This document shows, in pieces, positions 9,301-16,346 of a stretch of 64,000 nt of DNA (position 1 is the stretch's first letter; each line of letters begins with the position of its first letter). The notes beneath the pieces are model-generated. The model did no database searches, had not been told where the DNA came from, and saw only the letters and a program-made list of their open reading frames with translations. The position numbers and the translations under genes are program-made. This DNA is from Isoptericola jiangsuensis (GTDB lineage Bacteria > Actinomycetota > Actinomycetes > Actinomycetales > Cellulomonadaceae), in contig NZ_PDJJ01000001.1 in the NCBI RefSeq assembly GCF_002563715.1, positions 1 through 64,000 of the forward strand, written 5' to 3'.

Positions 9301-10080
9301 GGCGGTGGTCACGACGGCGTCGGCGAGGTCGGGGTGGTCGAGGTCGACGCCGGTGTCCAGGACGGCGACGCGGGCGCCGGTGCCGTCGTTGCCCGCGGCC
9401 CACGCCTCGGGCGCGCCGACGAGCGGGACGGAGACGTCGAGGGTCGCGGAGACCCGACCGTCGAGCCACAGCTTGGTCCAGCCGCCCACGAGGGTCCCGG
9501 GCGCGGTGGCCGACCGGGTGCCGCGCGTGGTGGCGGCGCCGGTGACGGCGGCCCAGAAATCGCTCGCCTCGTCCGCGTCGGTGCGCAGCGCGGCGCCGTC
9601 GACCGACGGCAGGTCGAGGGTCTTCGTGCTGCCCGCGGGAGCCTTCGGGGTGCTGCGCAGCCGCGCGGCGTGCTGCGCGATGACGGGGATGCCGCCGGAG
9701 GCGTCGTCGTAGCCGTACTCGACGAGGTCGGTGACGTTGAACAGCTCCCGGTCCAGCGCGTCGGAGGCGAGGTACGGCAGCGCCGCGTCGGGCACGACGT
9801 AGGTGTCGCCGTCGACGACGAGGGTCTGCGCCGGCGCGGTGGATCCCGGTGCGGGGTCGACCGTGATCGCCTCCTGGCCGTCCGTCGTCGTGGCGACGTG
9901 GACGACGTCGCCGGTGACGAGCGTGACCGTGACGGTCTCGCCGGTGGACGCGCCGGCGGTGGCCGCCGAGGTCGAGCCGTTGTCGGTGGGCGGGGTCGCT
10001 CCCCAGCCGGGGAGGACTCCCACCGCCAGCACGGCTCCCGCCGCGGTCGCGGCGATCCCGGCTCGGACGAGTGGTCGCAT
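6394..10080 (-). CDS. Secreted subtilisin-like serine protease (S8 family)
   Basis: A large exoprotease of 1228 residues. Residues 1-28 form a signal peptide (basic start, Ala-rich core, WGA end), so it is exported. A prodomain-like region spans ~45-225. The S8 triad is Asp242 (VLDTGVDLDHPDL), His274 (GHGTHVAS) and Ser447 (MSGTSMATPHVAG), with oxyanion Asn372 (AAGNSG). The ~780 residues beyond are beta-rich, with Ig-like/fibronectin-like segments and a possible PA-type insert, and no sortase motif or transmembrane anchor is visible. ATG 10080 follows GAAAGGCGCCACC. The divergent HTH regulator at 10222 probably controls it. Confidence 0.93.
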   Translation of the reverse strand: MRPLVRAGIAATAAGAVLAVGVLPGWGATPPTDNGSTSAATAGASTGETVTVTLVTGDVVHVATTTDGQEAITVDPAPGSTAPAQTLVVDGDTYVVPDAALPYLASDALDRELFNVTDLVEYGYDDASGGIPVIAQHAARLRSTPKAPAGSTKTLDLPSVDGAALRTDADEASDFWAAVTGAATTRGTRSATAPGTLVGGWTKLWLDGRVSATLDVSVPLVGAPEAWAAGNDGTGARVAVLDTGVDLDHPDLADAVVTTASFVPGQEVADGAGHGTHVASTVAGSGAASDGKNTGVAPGAELAVGKVLADNGYGLDSWIIAGMEWAATEADADVVSMSLGDDALTDQTDPMAQSLNALSAEHDVLFVVAAGNSGAPGTVTSPGTADAALTIAATDDDDRLASFSSQGPRGLDEGLKPDMAAPGVNITAARSHHTRGSGYYTTMSGTSMATPHVAGAAALLAVEHPDWGAQRLKDALMSSATEVDGSLYEVGTGRLDVPATLDDVSATGSVFFGLATWGDPDPTPQTRTITYFNDTDAELALDLSTTSDGPADVVRLSADHVVVPAHGTATVDATASFADAPVTGHYLGEVVATDAAGTVVARTGTGLSREVEKYDVDVTVLGTSGAPVAGAEVLVYDYTNGVFRTEQADADGRIATKRVEPRTLAVSTKLRYADDDGTDRLYWLAEPHVAVEDGDVHVVLDARDATPVRLDTPRPSVAQAGRVDWYHAPSGGIPFGMSTPVAPGAEAWVLPTGDVPDGPYYLTARWSRLAPLLEVRAHTPSSWTLDTVYQSRSTRLDGKVDLEVVAAGTGTPAEVAAVDAAGKALVVTRSATVTPLARAAAARDAGAALLVVVNDGPGTLFDLAGGTVPTVSVSAADGERLLSAGTASIRGTADAYPGYAYDYQRTWEGSAPADLVVAPRTGDLAVVTDRFADTEARPLNLLRYDCSTFLLKCLGMSQAWESASEHVTYLSPAAVGAGAAWFAAVDAANGREVRDLQTRYTAGQTQTIDWFGVTAPRQGDGFWLANNTGTILKMNTPTASGPGELTGSFGSGRKIASRLYLGDTLLRSGASQSISWSRTDAAGPQTYRYELDTTVEPTTWAWSTRTASAWTFVTDRADVGTLPLLGIGYDVATGLDGTVRAGGRTTVGLEVAHPVGAVGAGTVTDVALEVSYDEGATWSPVTVERSGDDWTAQLSTPKGGGSVSLRTTAHDDAGNAVTQEVVRAFGLS

Positions 10081-10221
10081 GGTGGCGCCTTTCGCGAGAA
10101 CTGTTCGGTGCCTCGGGACACTTTCAGGCAACACGTGGCGGGCACAATGGCGGAGACTGGCGAGAATGCGCCATGACGGGAACCCGCAAGGACGGTCCCC
10201 GGGCAGGGAGGGGTGCGAGAG

Positions 10222-11295
10222 ATGACGGACGGCAGCGTGCCGGGCGACGACGTCGGCGACCTCCTGGGCACCGCCGCCGGGCTGTCGGCCGACCTGCTCG
10301 CCGTCTACCGGCTGCTGGTCGCGACGCCGGGCGCGTCGGCGGGTCACGTCGCCGCGACCCTGGACGTCCCGCGGGGCGCCGCCCGCGAGCGCCTCGCCGC
10401 GCTCGCCGAGCGCGGGTTCGCCAGCGTCTCGGCGCGTCCCGACGACGGTGGCGACACCGGTGACGACGACGTCCGGTACGTGGCCGCGCCACCGTCGGTG
10501 GTGCTGGGCGGGCGCCTGGCCGCGCACGAGGTGGCGGTGCGGCGCGCGCAGGCGGAGCTCGACACCCTGGAGGAGATGTACCGGCACGCGGGTGCGGAGG
10601 GTGGCGCCGACGACGTGGTGCAGGTGGTGCGCGGCGCGGCCGAGGTGGCGCACTGGTTCGCGCGGGTGCAGTCGGGCGCGCGCGGCGAGGTGCGGGCGTT
10701 CGTGCAGCACCCGGTGGCGGTGACCGGTGCGGACGAGAACCACGTGGAGGACGAGCTGGTCCGCCGGGGCGTGCGGTACCGGGTGCTGTTCGAGCAGGCG
10801 GCGCTGGACACGTTCCCGGGCGGGCTGGACGCGTTCGCGGCCGGGCTGCGGGCCGGGGAGTCGGCGCGGGTGATCGACGCGCTGCCGCTGCGCATGGTGA
10901 TCGCCGACGACGGCCTGGCGCTGCTGCCGGTGCTCAGCGCGCCGGAGCGGGCGTCCGCGGCGGCGATGCTGGTACGGCCGAGCGCGCTCCTCACGGGCCT
11001 GATCGCGCTGTTCGACACCCTGTGGACGCGCGCGGCCCCCGTCATCCTCGACGCGCCGTCCGGTGTGCCGTCGGTCGGGGTGGCGGACGACGTCGACGCC
11101 CGCCTGTTGTCCCTGCTGCTGGCGGGGAGCACGGACGAGTCGGCGGCGCACCAGCTCGGCATCTCGACGCGGACGGTGCAGCGCCGGATCCGCGAGCTGA
11201 TGGACCGGGCGGGCGTGCGCACGCGCGCGCAGCTCGGGTGGCACGCGGCGCGCGCGGGGTGGGGCGACGAGCCGCCCGGCGCCGAGCGTCTCTGA
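10222..11295 (+). CDS. HTH regulator with TrmB-like N-terminus and LuxR-type C-terminus
   Basis: A 357-residue protein. Residues ~20-75 resemble a winged-helix (TrmB/MarR-type) domain ending near RLAALAERGFA. A central sensory region follows, with a phospholipase-D-like/TrmB effector character. The C-terminus has a LuxR/GerE helix-turn-helix (DVDARLLSLLLAGSTDESAA, then LGISTRTVQRRIRELM). ATG 10222 is favoured over GTG 10213 because GGGAGGGG ends 9 bases before it. It is divergent from the subtilase across ~140 bp and is probably its regulator; the ligand is unknown. Confidence 0.8.
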   Translation: MTDGSVPGDDVGDLLGTAAGLSADLLAVYRLLVATPGASAGHVAATLDVPRGAARERLAALAERGFASVSARPDDGGDTGDDDVRYVAAPPSVVLGGRLAAHEVAVRRAQAELDTLEEMYRHAGAEGGADDVVQVVRGAAEVAHWFARVQSGARGEVRAFVQHPVAVTGADENHVEDELVRRGVRYRVLFEQAALDTFPGGLDAFAAGLRAGESARVIDALPLRMVIADDGLALLPVLSAPERASAAAMLVRPSALLTGLIALFDTLWTRAAPVILDAPSGVPSVGVADDVDARLLSLLLAGSTDESAAHQLGISTRTVQRRIRELMDRAGVRTRAQLGWHAARAGWGDEPPGAERL

Positions 11296-11339
11296 AAGTC
11301 CGGGGTGTGGGCCTGATCCCGGACTTTCAGAGACGCTCG
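11283..11339. terminator. Strong hairpin overlapping the end of the regulator gene
   Basis: Perfect 22-bp arms, 11283-11304 and 11318-11339, flank a 13-base loop. The left arm begins inside the last codons of the upstream regulator (stop at 11293-11295), so the stop codon itself is in the stem. It likely ends that transcript before tag. Confidence 0.8.
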
Positions 11340-11409
11340 ACGGTGGACGGAGCGCACCGGGCCTGTGGACGACCGCCACGGTGTCGGTCCCGTGCGGCAG
11401 CCTGAGGCC

Positions 11410-12003
11410 ATGACGACCGCGACCGACCCCTCACCGGTGCCCGCCGGCCGCTGCTTCGGCGACGGCGACCCCCTCTACGCGCACTACCACGACACCGAGT
11501 GGGGCCTGCCGGTCCACGGCGAGGCCGAGCTGCTGGAACGGATCGCGCTGGAGGGCTTCCAGTCCGGGCTGTCGTGGCTGACGATCCTGCGCAAGCGGGA
11601 GGCGTTCCGGGAGGTCTTCGGCGGGTTCGAGCCGGAGCGGGTCGCGGCCCTGGGCCCGGACGACGTCGAACGGCTCCTGGGCGACGCCCGGATCGTGCGC
11701 AACCGCGCCAAGATCGAGGCGACGATCGCCAACGGCCGCGCCGTCCTCGCGCTGCACGAGGCCGGGCGGACCCTCGACGAGCTGTTCTGGTCCTTCGCTC
11801 CCCCGCCGCGGGCCGCCCGGGTGGCGACGTGGACGGACGTGCCGGCCCTCACCGACGAGTCGAAGGCGATGGCCAAGGCCCTGAAGAAGGAGGGTTTCCG
11901 GTTCTTCGGTCCGACGACGGCGTACGCGGCGATGCAGGCGTGCGGCCTCGTGGACGACCACCTGGCCACGTGCCCGGTCGTGCTCGGCGCGGCCACGTCC
12001 TGA
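11410..12003 (+). CDS. tag: DNA-3-methyladenine glycosylase I
   Basis: A 197-residue base-excision repair enzyme that removes 3-methyladenine from alkylated DNA. It aligns through its whole length with Escherichia coli Tag as I recall it: CFGDGDPLYAHYHDTEWG near the start, LEGFQSGLSWLTILRKRE, DARIVRNRAKIEA, LKKEGFRFFGPTTAYAAMQACG, and VDDHLATCP near the end. The Cys and His at the N-terminus and the His and Cys near the C-terminus match the zinc-holding residues of the E. coli protein. ATG 11410 gives the usual length. It is separated from the upstream regulator by a strong hairpin, so it is probably transcribed alone. Confidence 0.96.
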   Translation: MTTATDPSPVPAGRCFGDGDPLYAHYHDTEWGLPVHGEAELLERIALEGFQSGLSWLTILRKREAFREVFGGFEPERVAALGPDDVERLLGDARIVRNRAKIEATIANGRAVLALHEAGRTLDELFWSFAPPPRAARVATWTDVPALTDESKAMAKALKKEGFRFFGPTTAYAAMQACGLVDDHLATCPVVLGAATS

Positions 12004-12007
12004 CGGA

Positions 12008-12451
12008 TCAGTCCCGGTGCAGGGCGCGCCGGGTCGCCGACCACGCGCCGGTCGACCACAGGGCGAGGGCGACGAGGACGGCCTGGAACGGCAGGCGGGC
12101 GAGCCGCTTCGCGTCGGTGTCGAGCCCGAACCCGTCCTGGTGCTCCAGCCACTGCGCGACGTTGCCGGGGAAGATCACGACGAAGAACGCCGCGGCGATC
12201 AGCCCGACGGCGACCTTCCACCGGGACAGGGCGACCAGCGACCCGCCGATGACGATCTCGACCACGCCGGACGCGAGGACGGTGACGTCCTCGTCGACGG
12301 GGAACCAGGACGGCACCTGCGCCCGGAACTCCTCGCGCGCGACGGTGAGGTGGGAGATCCCCGCGCCGGCGAGCGCCAGGCCGAGGGCGATCCGCCCGAG
12401 CGTGCGCGGGAGGGAGGTCGCGGTGGGCTTGGTGAGCTCGGCGAGGTCCAT
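12008..12451 (-). CDS. DoxX-family integral membrane protein
   Basis: A 147-residue protein with four predicted transmembrane helices (about residues 17-37, 57-77, 82-102 and 118-138). The pattern GRIALGLALAGAGISHLT early, then QVPSWFP, then VVIFPGNVAQWLEHQDGFG is the layout of DoxX/DoxD-like proteins related to quinone-reducing membrane subunits. No enzymatic residues can be assigned. Its stop lies 5 bases from the convergent tag stop with no hairpin between them. It is divergent from the ZIP transporter. Confidence 0.8.
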   Translation of the reverse strand: MDLAELTKPTATSLPRTLGRIALGLALAGAGISHLTVAREEFRAQVPSWFPVDEDVTVLASGVVEIVIGGSLVALSRWKVAVGLIAAAFFVVIFPGNVAQWLEHQDGFGLDTDAKRLARLPFQAVLVALALWSTGAWSATRRALHRD

Positions 12452-12522
12452 GCCCGCGATGCTTCCACCGGTGGTCCGGGACCGCACCCGCGGACACGGC
12501 CCGGGCGGTGCGGGGTGCGGGC

Positions 12523-12557
12523 GGCCGGCGGCGTGGGCCGGCGGCGTGGGCCGGCGG
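12523..12557. repeat. 13-bp tandem repeat in an intergenic region
   Basis: About 2.7 copies of GGCCGGCGGCGTG lie in tandem between the divergent DoxX-like and ZIP genes. A simple GC-rich repeat with no clear role. Confidence 0.6.
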
Positions 12558-12598
12558 CCCGAACGGCGGACCGGGCCCTGATCTGGTCGAATGTTCCG

Positions 12599-13330
12599 GT
12601 GGAGGGCTTCTGGTGGGGACTGCTGGGCAGCTCGTCGCTCCTGCTCGGCGCGGGGATCGTGCTCGTCCGGCCCCTGAGCCAGCGGGTCGTGGGGCTCGTC
12701 ATGGCGTTCGGCGCGGGCATCCTCATCAGCGCGGTCGCGTACGACCTCGTGGAGGACGCCGCGGAGTCGACGGACGGCGGCTGGGTGCTGCTGGTCGGGC
12801 TGACGGCGGGTGCGTCCGCGTTCTTCGTGGGCGACCTGCTGATCGACCGGCGGGGCGGCCAGGGGCGCAAGCGGTCCACGGGCGAGCAGGCCCAGGGGTC
12901 CGGTGGCGCGATCGCGCTCGGCACCGTGCTGGACGGCGTGCCGGAGTCGGTGGTGCTGGGGGCGACCCTGGTGGGCGGCGGCGGGATCAGCGTCGCGATG
13001 CTGGCCGCGGTGTTCCTGTCGAACCTGCCCGAGGCGATGTCCGCGACGGCGGGCCTGCGGCAGGCCGGCACGTCCCGGGCGCGGCTGTTCCTGCTGTGGG
13101 GCGGCACGACCCTGGTGTCGGCCGTCGCGGCCGGGGTCGGCTACGCGGCGCTCGGCTCGGCGTCGGCGGCGACCGTCGCGCTCGTGCAGGCGTTCGCCGC
13201 GGGGGCCCTCCTGACGATGCTGGTGGACACGATGATCCCGGAGGCCGCGGAGTTCGCGGGCCCGGTGGGAGGACTGATGACGGTGCTGGGTTTCGCGGCG
13301 GCCTTCGGGCTGTCCCAGGTGGGTGGTTGA
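12599..13330 (+). CDS. ZIP-family divalent metal transporter
   Basis: A 243-residue membrane protein with about seven or eight hydrophobic helices. The conserved metal-binding helices appear as TVLDGVPESVVLGATLVGGGG and, one helix later, FLSNLPEAMSATAGLRQ, matching ZIP helices IV and V in their actinobacterial form. The histidine usual in helix IV of classical ZIPs is Asp here. A short His-poor basic loop (RRGGQGRKRSTGEQ) precedes helix IV. It probably imports zinc or another divalent cation. The GTG at 12599 is the best in-frame start, but no good ribosome site is visible, so the start is uncertain. Confidence 0.85.
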   Translation: MEGFWWGLLGSSSLLLGAGIVLVRPLSQRVVGLVMAFGAGILISAVAYDLVEDAAESTDGGWVLLVGLTAGASAFFVGDLLIDRRGGQGRKRSTGEQAQGSGGAIALGTVLDGVPESVVLGATLVGGGGISVAMLAAVFLSNLPEAMSATAGLRQAGTSRARLFLLWGGTTLVSAVAAGVGYAALGSASAATVALVQAFAAGALLTMLVDTMIPEAAEFAGPVGGLMTVLGFAAAFGLSQVGG

Positions 13331-13331
13331 C

Positions 13332-14456
13332 ATGACGACCTCCCCCGACGGCGCTCGGACGGACCGGGGCGCGGGCCAGACCGCGGGCCGGGGCGCGGTG
13401 GCGACACCGCACCCGACGCAGCGCCCCCACCTGGCGGCCGTGGTCGAGGACGCGTTCTACGACGTGCTCGGCGGCGTGCTGCGGCGCCTCGGCTGGCGTC
13501 CGCGGGTGCAGCCGTTCACCGGCTACGGGTCGCCGGACCGGGTGCGGGTCCTGGCGCGCGTGCTGCTCTCTCCCCCGCAGGCCGCGCGACGGGACGAGCG
13601 CCGCGCCGCTCGGCGCGGGTTCCGGCACTTCCTCACCGTCCCCGCCCCGCAGACCGACGTGCGTCTCCACGTCGGCGGACGCACGTACGCGGTGGTGACG
13701 GACCGGTCCGGGTACGTGGACGTCGAGATCGACCTCGACGCGCCGCTGGGGCCCGGCTGGCAGGACGTGACGATCGAGCCGCGCGACCCGGTGCGCGACG
13801 TCGTCGGGGAGCGCGCGGTCGCGCCGCTGCTGGTGCTCGCGCCCGCCGCCCGGTTCGGCGTGATCAGCGACGTCGACGACACGACCCTCGTCACCGCCGT
13901 CCCCCGCCCGTTGCTCGCCACGTGGAACACGTTCGTGCGGCACGGCACCGCACGCCGCGCGGTGCCGGGGATGCCGGTGCTGTACCGGCGGCTGCGGGAC
14001 GAGCACGCGGACGCCGTCGTCGTCTACCTGTCGAACGGAGCGTGGAACATCGCGGGCGCCCTGCGCGCGTTCCTGTCCCGCAACGAGTACCCCGCCGGTC
14101 CGCTGCTCCTCACCGACTGGGGTCCCACGCTGACCGGCTGGTTCCGCAGCGGCCCGGCGCACAAGGCGTCCAGCATCGACCTGCTGATGTCCCGGTTCCC
14201 CGACGTGCGGTGGCTGCTGGTGGGCGACGACGGCCAGCACGACCCGGAGATCTACGCCCGGGCGGTGGAGCGGTGGCCCGGGCGGGTGCGCGCGGTCGCC
14301 ATCCGCCAGGTCGGCGGGGGCCGCCCGGTCGCCCCCGACCAGCTCGACGGCCTGCTCGCCGACGACGTCCCGGTGGTCCGCGCGCCGGACGGCGCCGGGC
14401 TGTGCGAGCAGCTCGCGCAGGTGCCGGGCATCTTCGACGGCCCCGCCACGCGCTGA
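13332..14456 (+). CDS. App1-type phosphatase (DUF2183 domain)
   Basis: A 374-residue protein. The C-terminal half, from about residue 175, carries the HAD-like App1 catalytic domain: FGVISDVDDTTLVT (the DxDxT nucleophile motif), VVYLSNGAWNI, and LLVGDDGQHDPEIY. In yeast App1 this domain is a phosphatidate phosphatase; the bacterial substrate is not established. The N-terminal half is a beta-rich domain typical of these proteins. The ATG is one base after the ZIP transporter's stop, and no separate ribosome site is visible, so the two are probably translationally coupled. Confidence 0.9.
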   Translation: MTTSPDGARTDRGAGQTAGRGAVATPHPTQRPHLAAVVEDAFYDVLGGVLRRLGWRPRVQPFTGYGSPDRVRVLARVLLSPPQAARRDERRAARRGFRHFLTVPAPQTDVRLHVGGRTYAVVTDRSGYVDVEIDLDAPLGPGWQDVTIEPRDPVRDVVGERAVAPLLVLAPAARFGVISDVDDTTLVTAVPRPLLATWNTFVRHGTARRAVPGMPVLYRRLRDEHADAVVVYLSNGAWNIAGALRAFLSRNEYPAGPLLLTDWGPTLTGWFRSGPAHKASSIDLLMSRFPDVRWLLVGDDGQHDPEIYARAVERWPGRVRAVAIRQVGGGRPVAPDQLDGLLADDVPVVRAPDGAGLCEQLAQVPGIFDGPATR

Positions 14457-14573
14457 CGACGGGTGCTCGGCGCTGCGGGTCGGTCACGGTGTCGACGCGT
14501 GGTCGGGCGCGCCGTCCAGAGATCGTGATCCATCTCATCGGCGGACGGCTTCATCATCTCGCTCTCGACGAGC

Positions 14574-14600
14574 TATTTTGATGACGACACGACGTCTTCA
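14574..14600 (+). promoter_or_regulatory. Candidate promoter and TetR operator
   Basis: TATTTT at 14574-14579 is a plausible -10. It is followed by an imperfect palindrome, TGATGACGAC and GACGTCTTCA separated by AC (14579-14600), with 8 of 10 positions symmetrical. The transcription start would fall inside the palindrome. This would let the TetR protein of the second gene repress its own operon. Inferred. Confidence 0.4.
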
Positions 14601-14611
14601 AAGGAGCAAGT

Positions 14612-15055
14612 ATGACCACCGATGTGGCCGCAACCCGGCCGTCTCTCGTATCCACGATGCGCCGCGGAGCGCTCCACGGAGCACGGATCACCGCTTGGGC
14701 GATCTTCGCGATGGCCTGGGGTCAGATCGCGACCGCCGGCTATGGCCTCTTCGCCATCGACTCGTTGCCCATGACGGATGCCGGTAGCCTCGACGCTCAT
14801 CGGCTGCTCGGCTATGCGACGGAGATTGTCGGGCTGGTCCTGGTCGCTCTCGTGGTGGCGGCCTGGCCCCGCTGGTTCCTCCTCTGGCCCACGCTGACGC
14901 TGCTCGCGGTGCTGATGGTGCAGCCGGTTCTTCAGCGCCTCGGCGACGACGTGGCGATGCTCGGTGCGGTGCATGCCGCCAACGCGATCGTCACAATCGG
15001 CCTCTCCCTCCTCATCGCCCGACGAGCAGCCAAGGAGCTGACGTGCCACGGCTGA
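14612..15055 (+). CDS. Small membrane protein, unknown function
   Basis: A 147-residue protein with four hydrophobic helices (about 28-48, 67-87, 92-110 and 118-138) and no recognised motif beyond that. It starts at ATG 14612 after AAGGAG. It overlaps the following TetR gene by 13 bases and is therefore co-expressed with it. Base composition of this gene and its partner seems a little less GC-extreme than the neighbours, hinting at later acquisition. A membrane protein paired with a TetR regulator often means a stress- or compound-induced unit, but I do not recognise the function. Confidence 0.75.
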   Translation: MTTDVAATRPSLVSTMRRGALHGARITAWAIFAMAWGQIATAGYGLFAIDSLPMTDAGSLDAHRLLGYATEIVGLVLVALVVAAWPRWFLLWPTLTLLAVLMVQPVLQRLGDDVAMLGAVHAANAIVTIGLSLLIARRAAKELTCHG

Positions 15056-15639
15056 CCAGCGGGAGCACGATCTCCGAGCACCGTGCCCATGTCGAGTCCA
15101 ACCTGCTCGATGCCTTCGAGACCGTGCTGGCGGACGTCGGCTGGGACGCGCTCACGCTCCGCGATGTCGCCGTGCAAGCCGGGGTGAGCCGCACCGTCGT
15201 CTACAACTACTTCCGCGACCGCGCATCGATGCTCATCGCGTGGACGGGACGGGAGATGGACCAGTTCCTGGACCTGTGCGAGCGCGAGCTCGCACCGGCC
15301 AAGGGTCCGGTCCGACGCCTCGAGCTGCTCGTGAGCCTCGTCCTGGCTGAGTACGCCTGCCAGCGCGGCCCCGCCCTGGAGATACACGGCGTACTTTCCC
15401 CCGCGGACAAGGCCGCCCTCATGGATCACGTCGAACCCTTGCGGGACCTGGTCACCCATATCCTTCGCACCGGGCACGACGTGGGGGTCATGGACTGCCC
15501 GGACGTCGACATGGCAGCCCAGGTCGTCCTCGCCGCCCTTGAGTCCCAGCGTGATGCGTTGCACCAGGGTGGACGGCTCGACGACGCGGCCGAGCGACTG
15601 TGGCCACTCGTCCAGCGCATCATCGGAGTGATGAGCTAG
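15043..15639 (+). CDS. TetR-family transcriptional regulator
   Basis: A 198-residue protein. The HTH domain at residues ~12-60 is clear: LDAFETVLADVGWDALTLRD, then VAVQAGVSRTVVYNYFRDRASML. The C-terminal helices form the ligand and dimer domain. The GTG start at 15043 follows AAGGAG and lies inside the end of the upstream membrane-protein gene. It probably represses its own operon through the palindrome near 14579-14600. The stop is one base from the convergent plsC stop, with no terminator between them. Confidence 0.9.
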   Translation: MPRLTSGSTISEHRAHVESNLLDAFETVLADVGWDALTLRDVAVQAGVSRTVVYNYFRDRASMLIAWTGREMDQFLDLCERELAPAKGPVRRLELLVSLVLAEYACQRGPALEIHGVLSPADKAALMDHVEPLRDLVTHILRTGHDVGVMDCPDVDMAAQVVLAALESQRDALHQGGRLDDAAERLWPLVQRIIGVMS

Positions 15640-15640
15640 C

Positions 15641-16285
15641 TCAGGCGACGAGCTCCTGGCCGCTCATCGCGTGGATGGACGCCATGACCTGGTCGGTGAG
15701 CTCGCGGCGGGCCTGGGCGGGCTTCGTCCCGGCGGCGATCTGCCGGGACGGGTCGATCGGCGGGCCGAACTGGACCTGGATGCCGCGCACGGGCCGCGGC
15801 ATCTTGCCGACGGGCTGCACCTTGTCGGTGCCGCGCAGCGCGACCGGGACCACGGGGGTCGACCCCGCGAGCGCCAGCCACGCGACACCCGTGTGCCCCT
15901 TCTGGAGGCGTCCGTCGCGGGAGCGGGTGCCCTCGGGGTAGATGCCGAACGCGCCGCCGCGCTGGAGCACGAGCAGGGCGTCCTCGAGCGACCGCTGCCC
16001 GGCGCGCGGGTCGGTGCGGTCCACGGGGATGTGCCCCATCGTGGTGAAGAACCACCGTGACACGCGGCCCTTGAGGCCGCGGCCCGTCCAGTACTCGGCC
16101 TTCGCGATGAAGGTGACGTGCCGGGGCACCACGAGCGGCAGGATGATCGAGTCGATGAACGACAGGTGGTTGCTCGCGATGATGACGGGCCCACGGGTGG
16201 GGATGTGGTGCAGGCCGGTCACCCGGGGCCGCAGGAAGACGGCGACCAGGAGCGACGCGATCAGCTTCAGCACACGGTAGGTCAC
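15641..16285 (-). CDS. plsC: 1-acyl-sn-glycerol-3-phosphate acyltransferase
   Basis: A 214-residue membrane-associated acyltransferase that makes phosphatidic acid from lysophosphatidic acid. It has the hallmark motif NHLSFID (NHx4D, residues ~39-45), the block TTMGHIPVDR, the PEGTRS glycerophosphate-binding motif (residues ~117-122), and a hydrophobic N-terminal helix. Length is normal for the family. The NYN-domain gene lies just upstream on the same strand, about 60 bases away. Several paralogues of this family exist in actinobacteria, so the exact substrate is not certain. Confidence 0.9.
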   Translation of the reverse strand: MTYRVLKLIASLLVAVFLRPRVTGLHHIPTRGPVIIASNHLSFIDSIILPLVVPRHVTFIAKAEYWTGRGLKGRVSRWFFTTMGHIPVDRTDPRAGQRSLEDALLVLQRGGAFGIYPEGTRSRDGRLQKGHTGVAWLALAGSTPVVPVALRGTDKVQPVGKMPRPVRGIQVQFGPPIDPSRQIAAGTKPAQARRELTDQVMASIHAMSGQELVA

Positions 16286-16346
16286 GGCCCCATTGTGCCC
16301 CGGGCGAGGGCCGGTGCCGTGAACCCCGCCCGGGTACGGCCCGGTG

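Noticed and set aside
6049..10176. Very long open frame on the plus strand opposite the subtilase
   Set aside because: High GC third positions leave antisense frames open. The product is Arg/Gly-rich with no domain, while the minus strand encodes a clear S8 protease.
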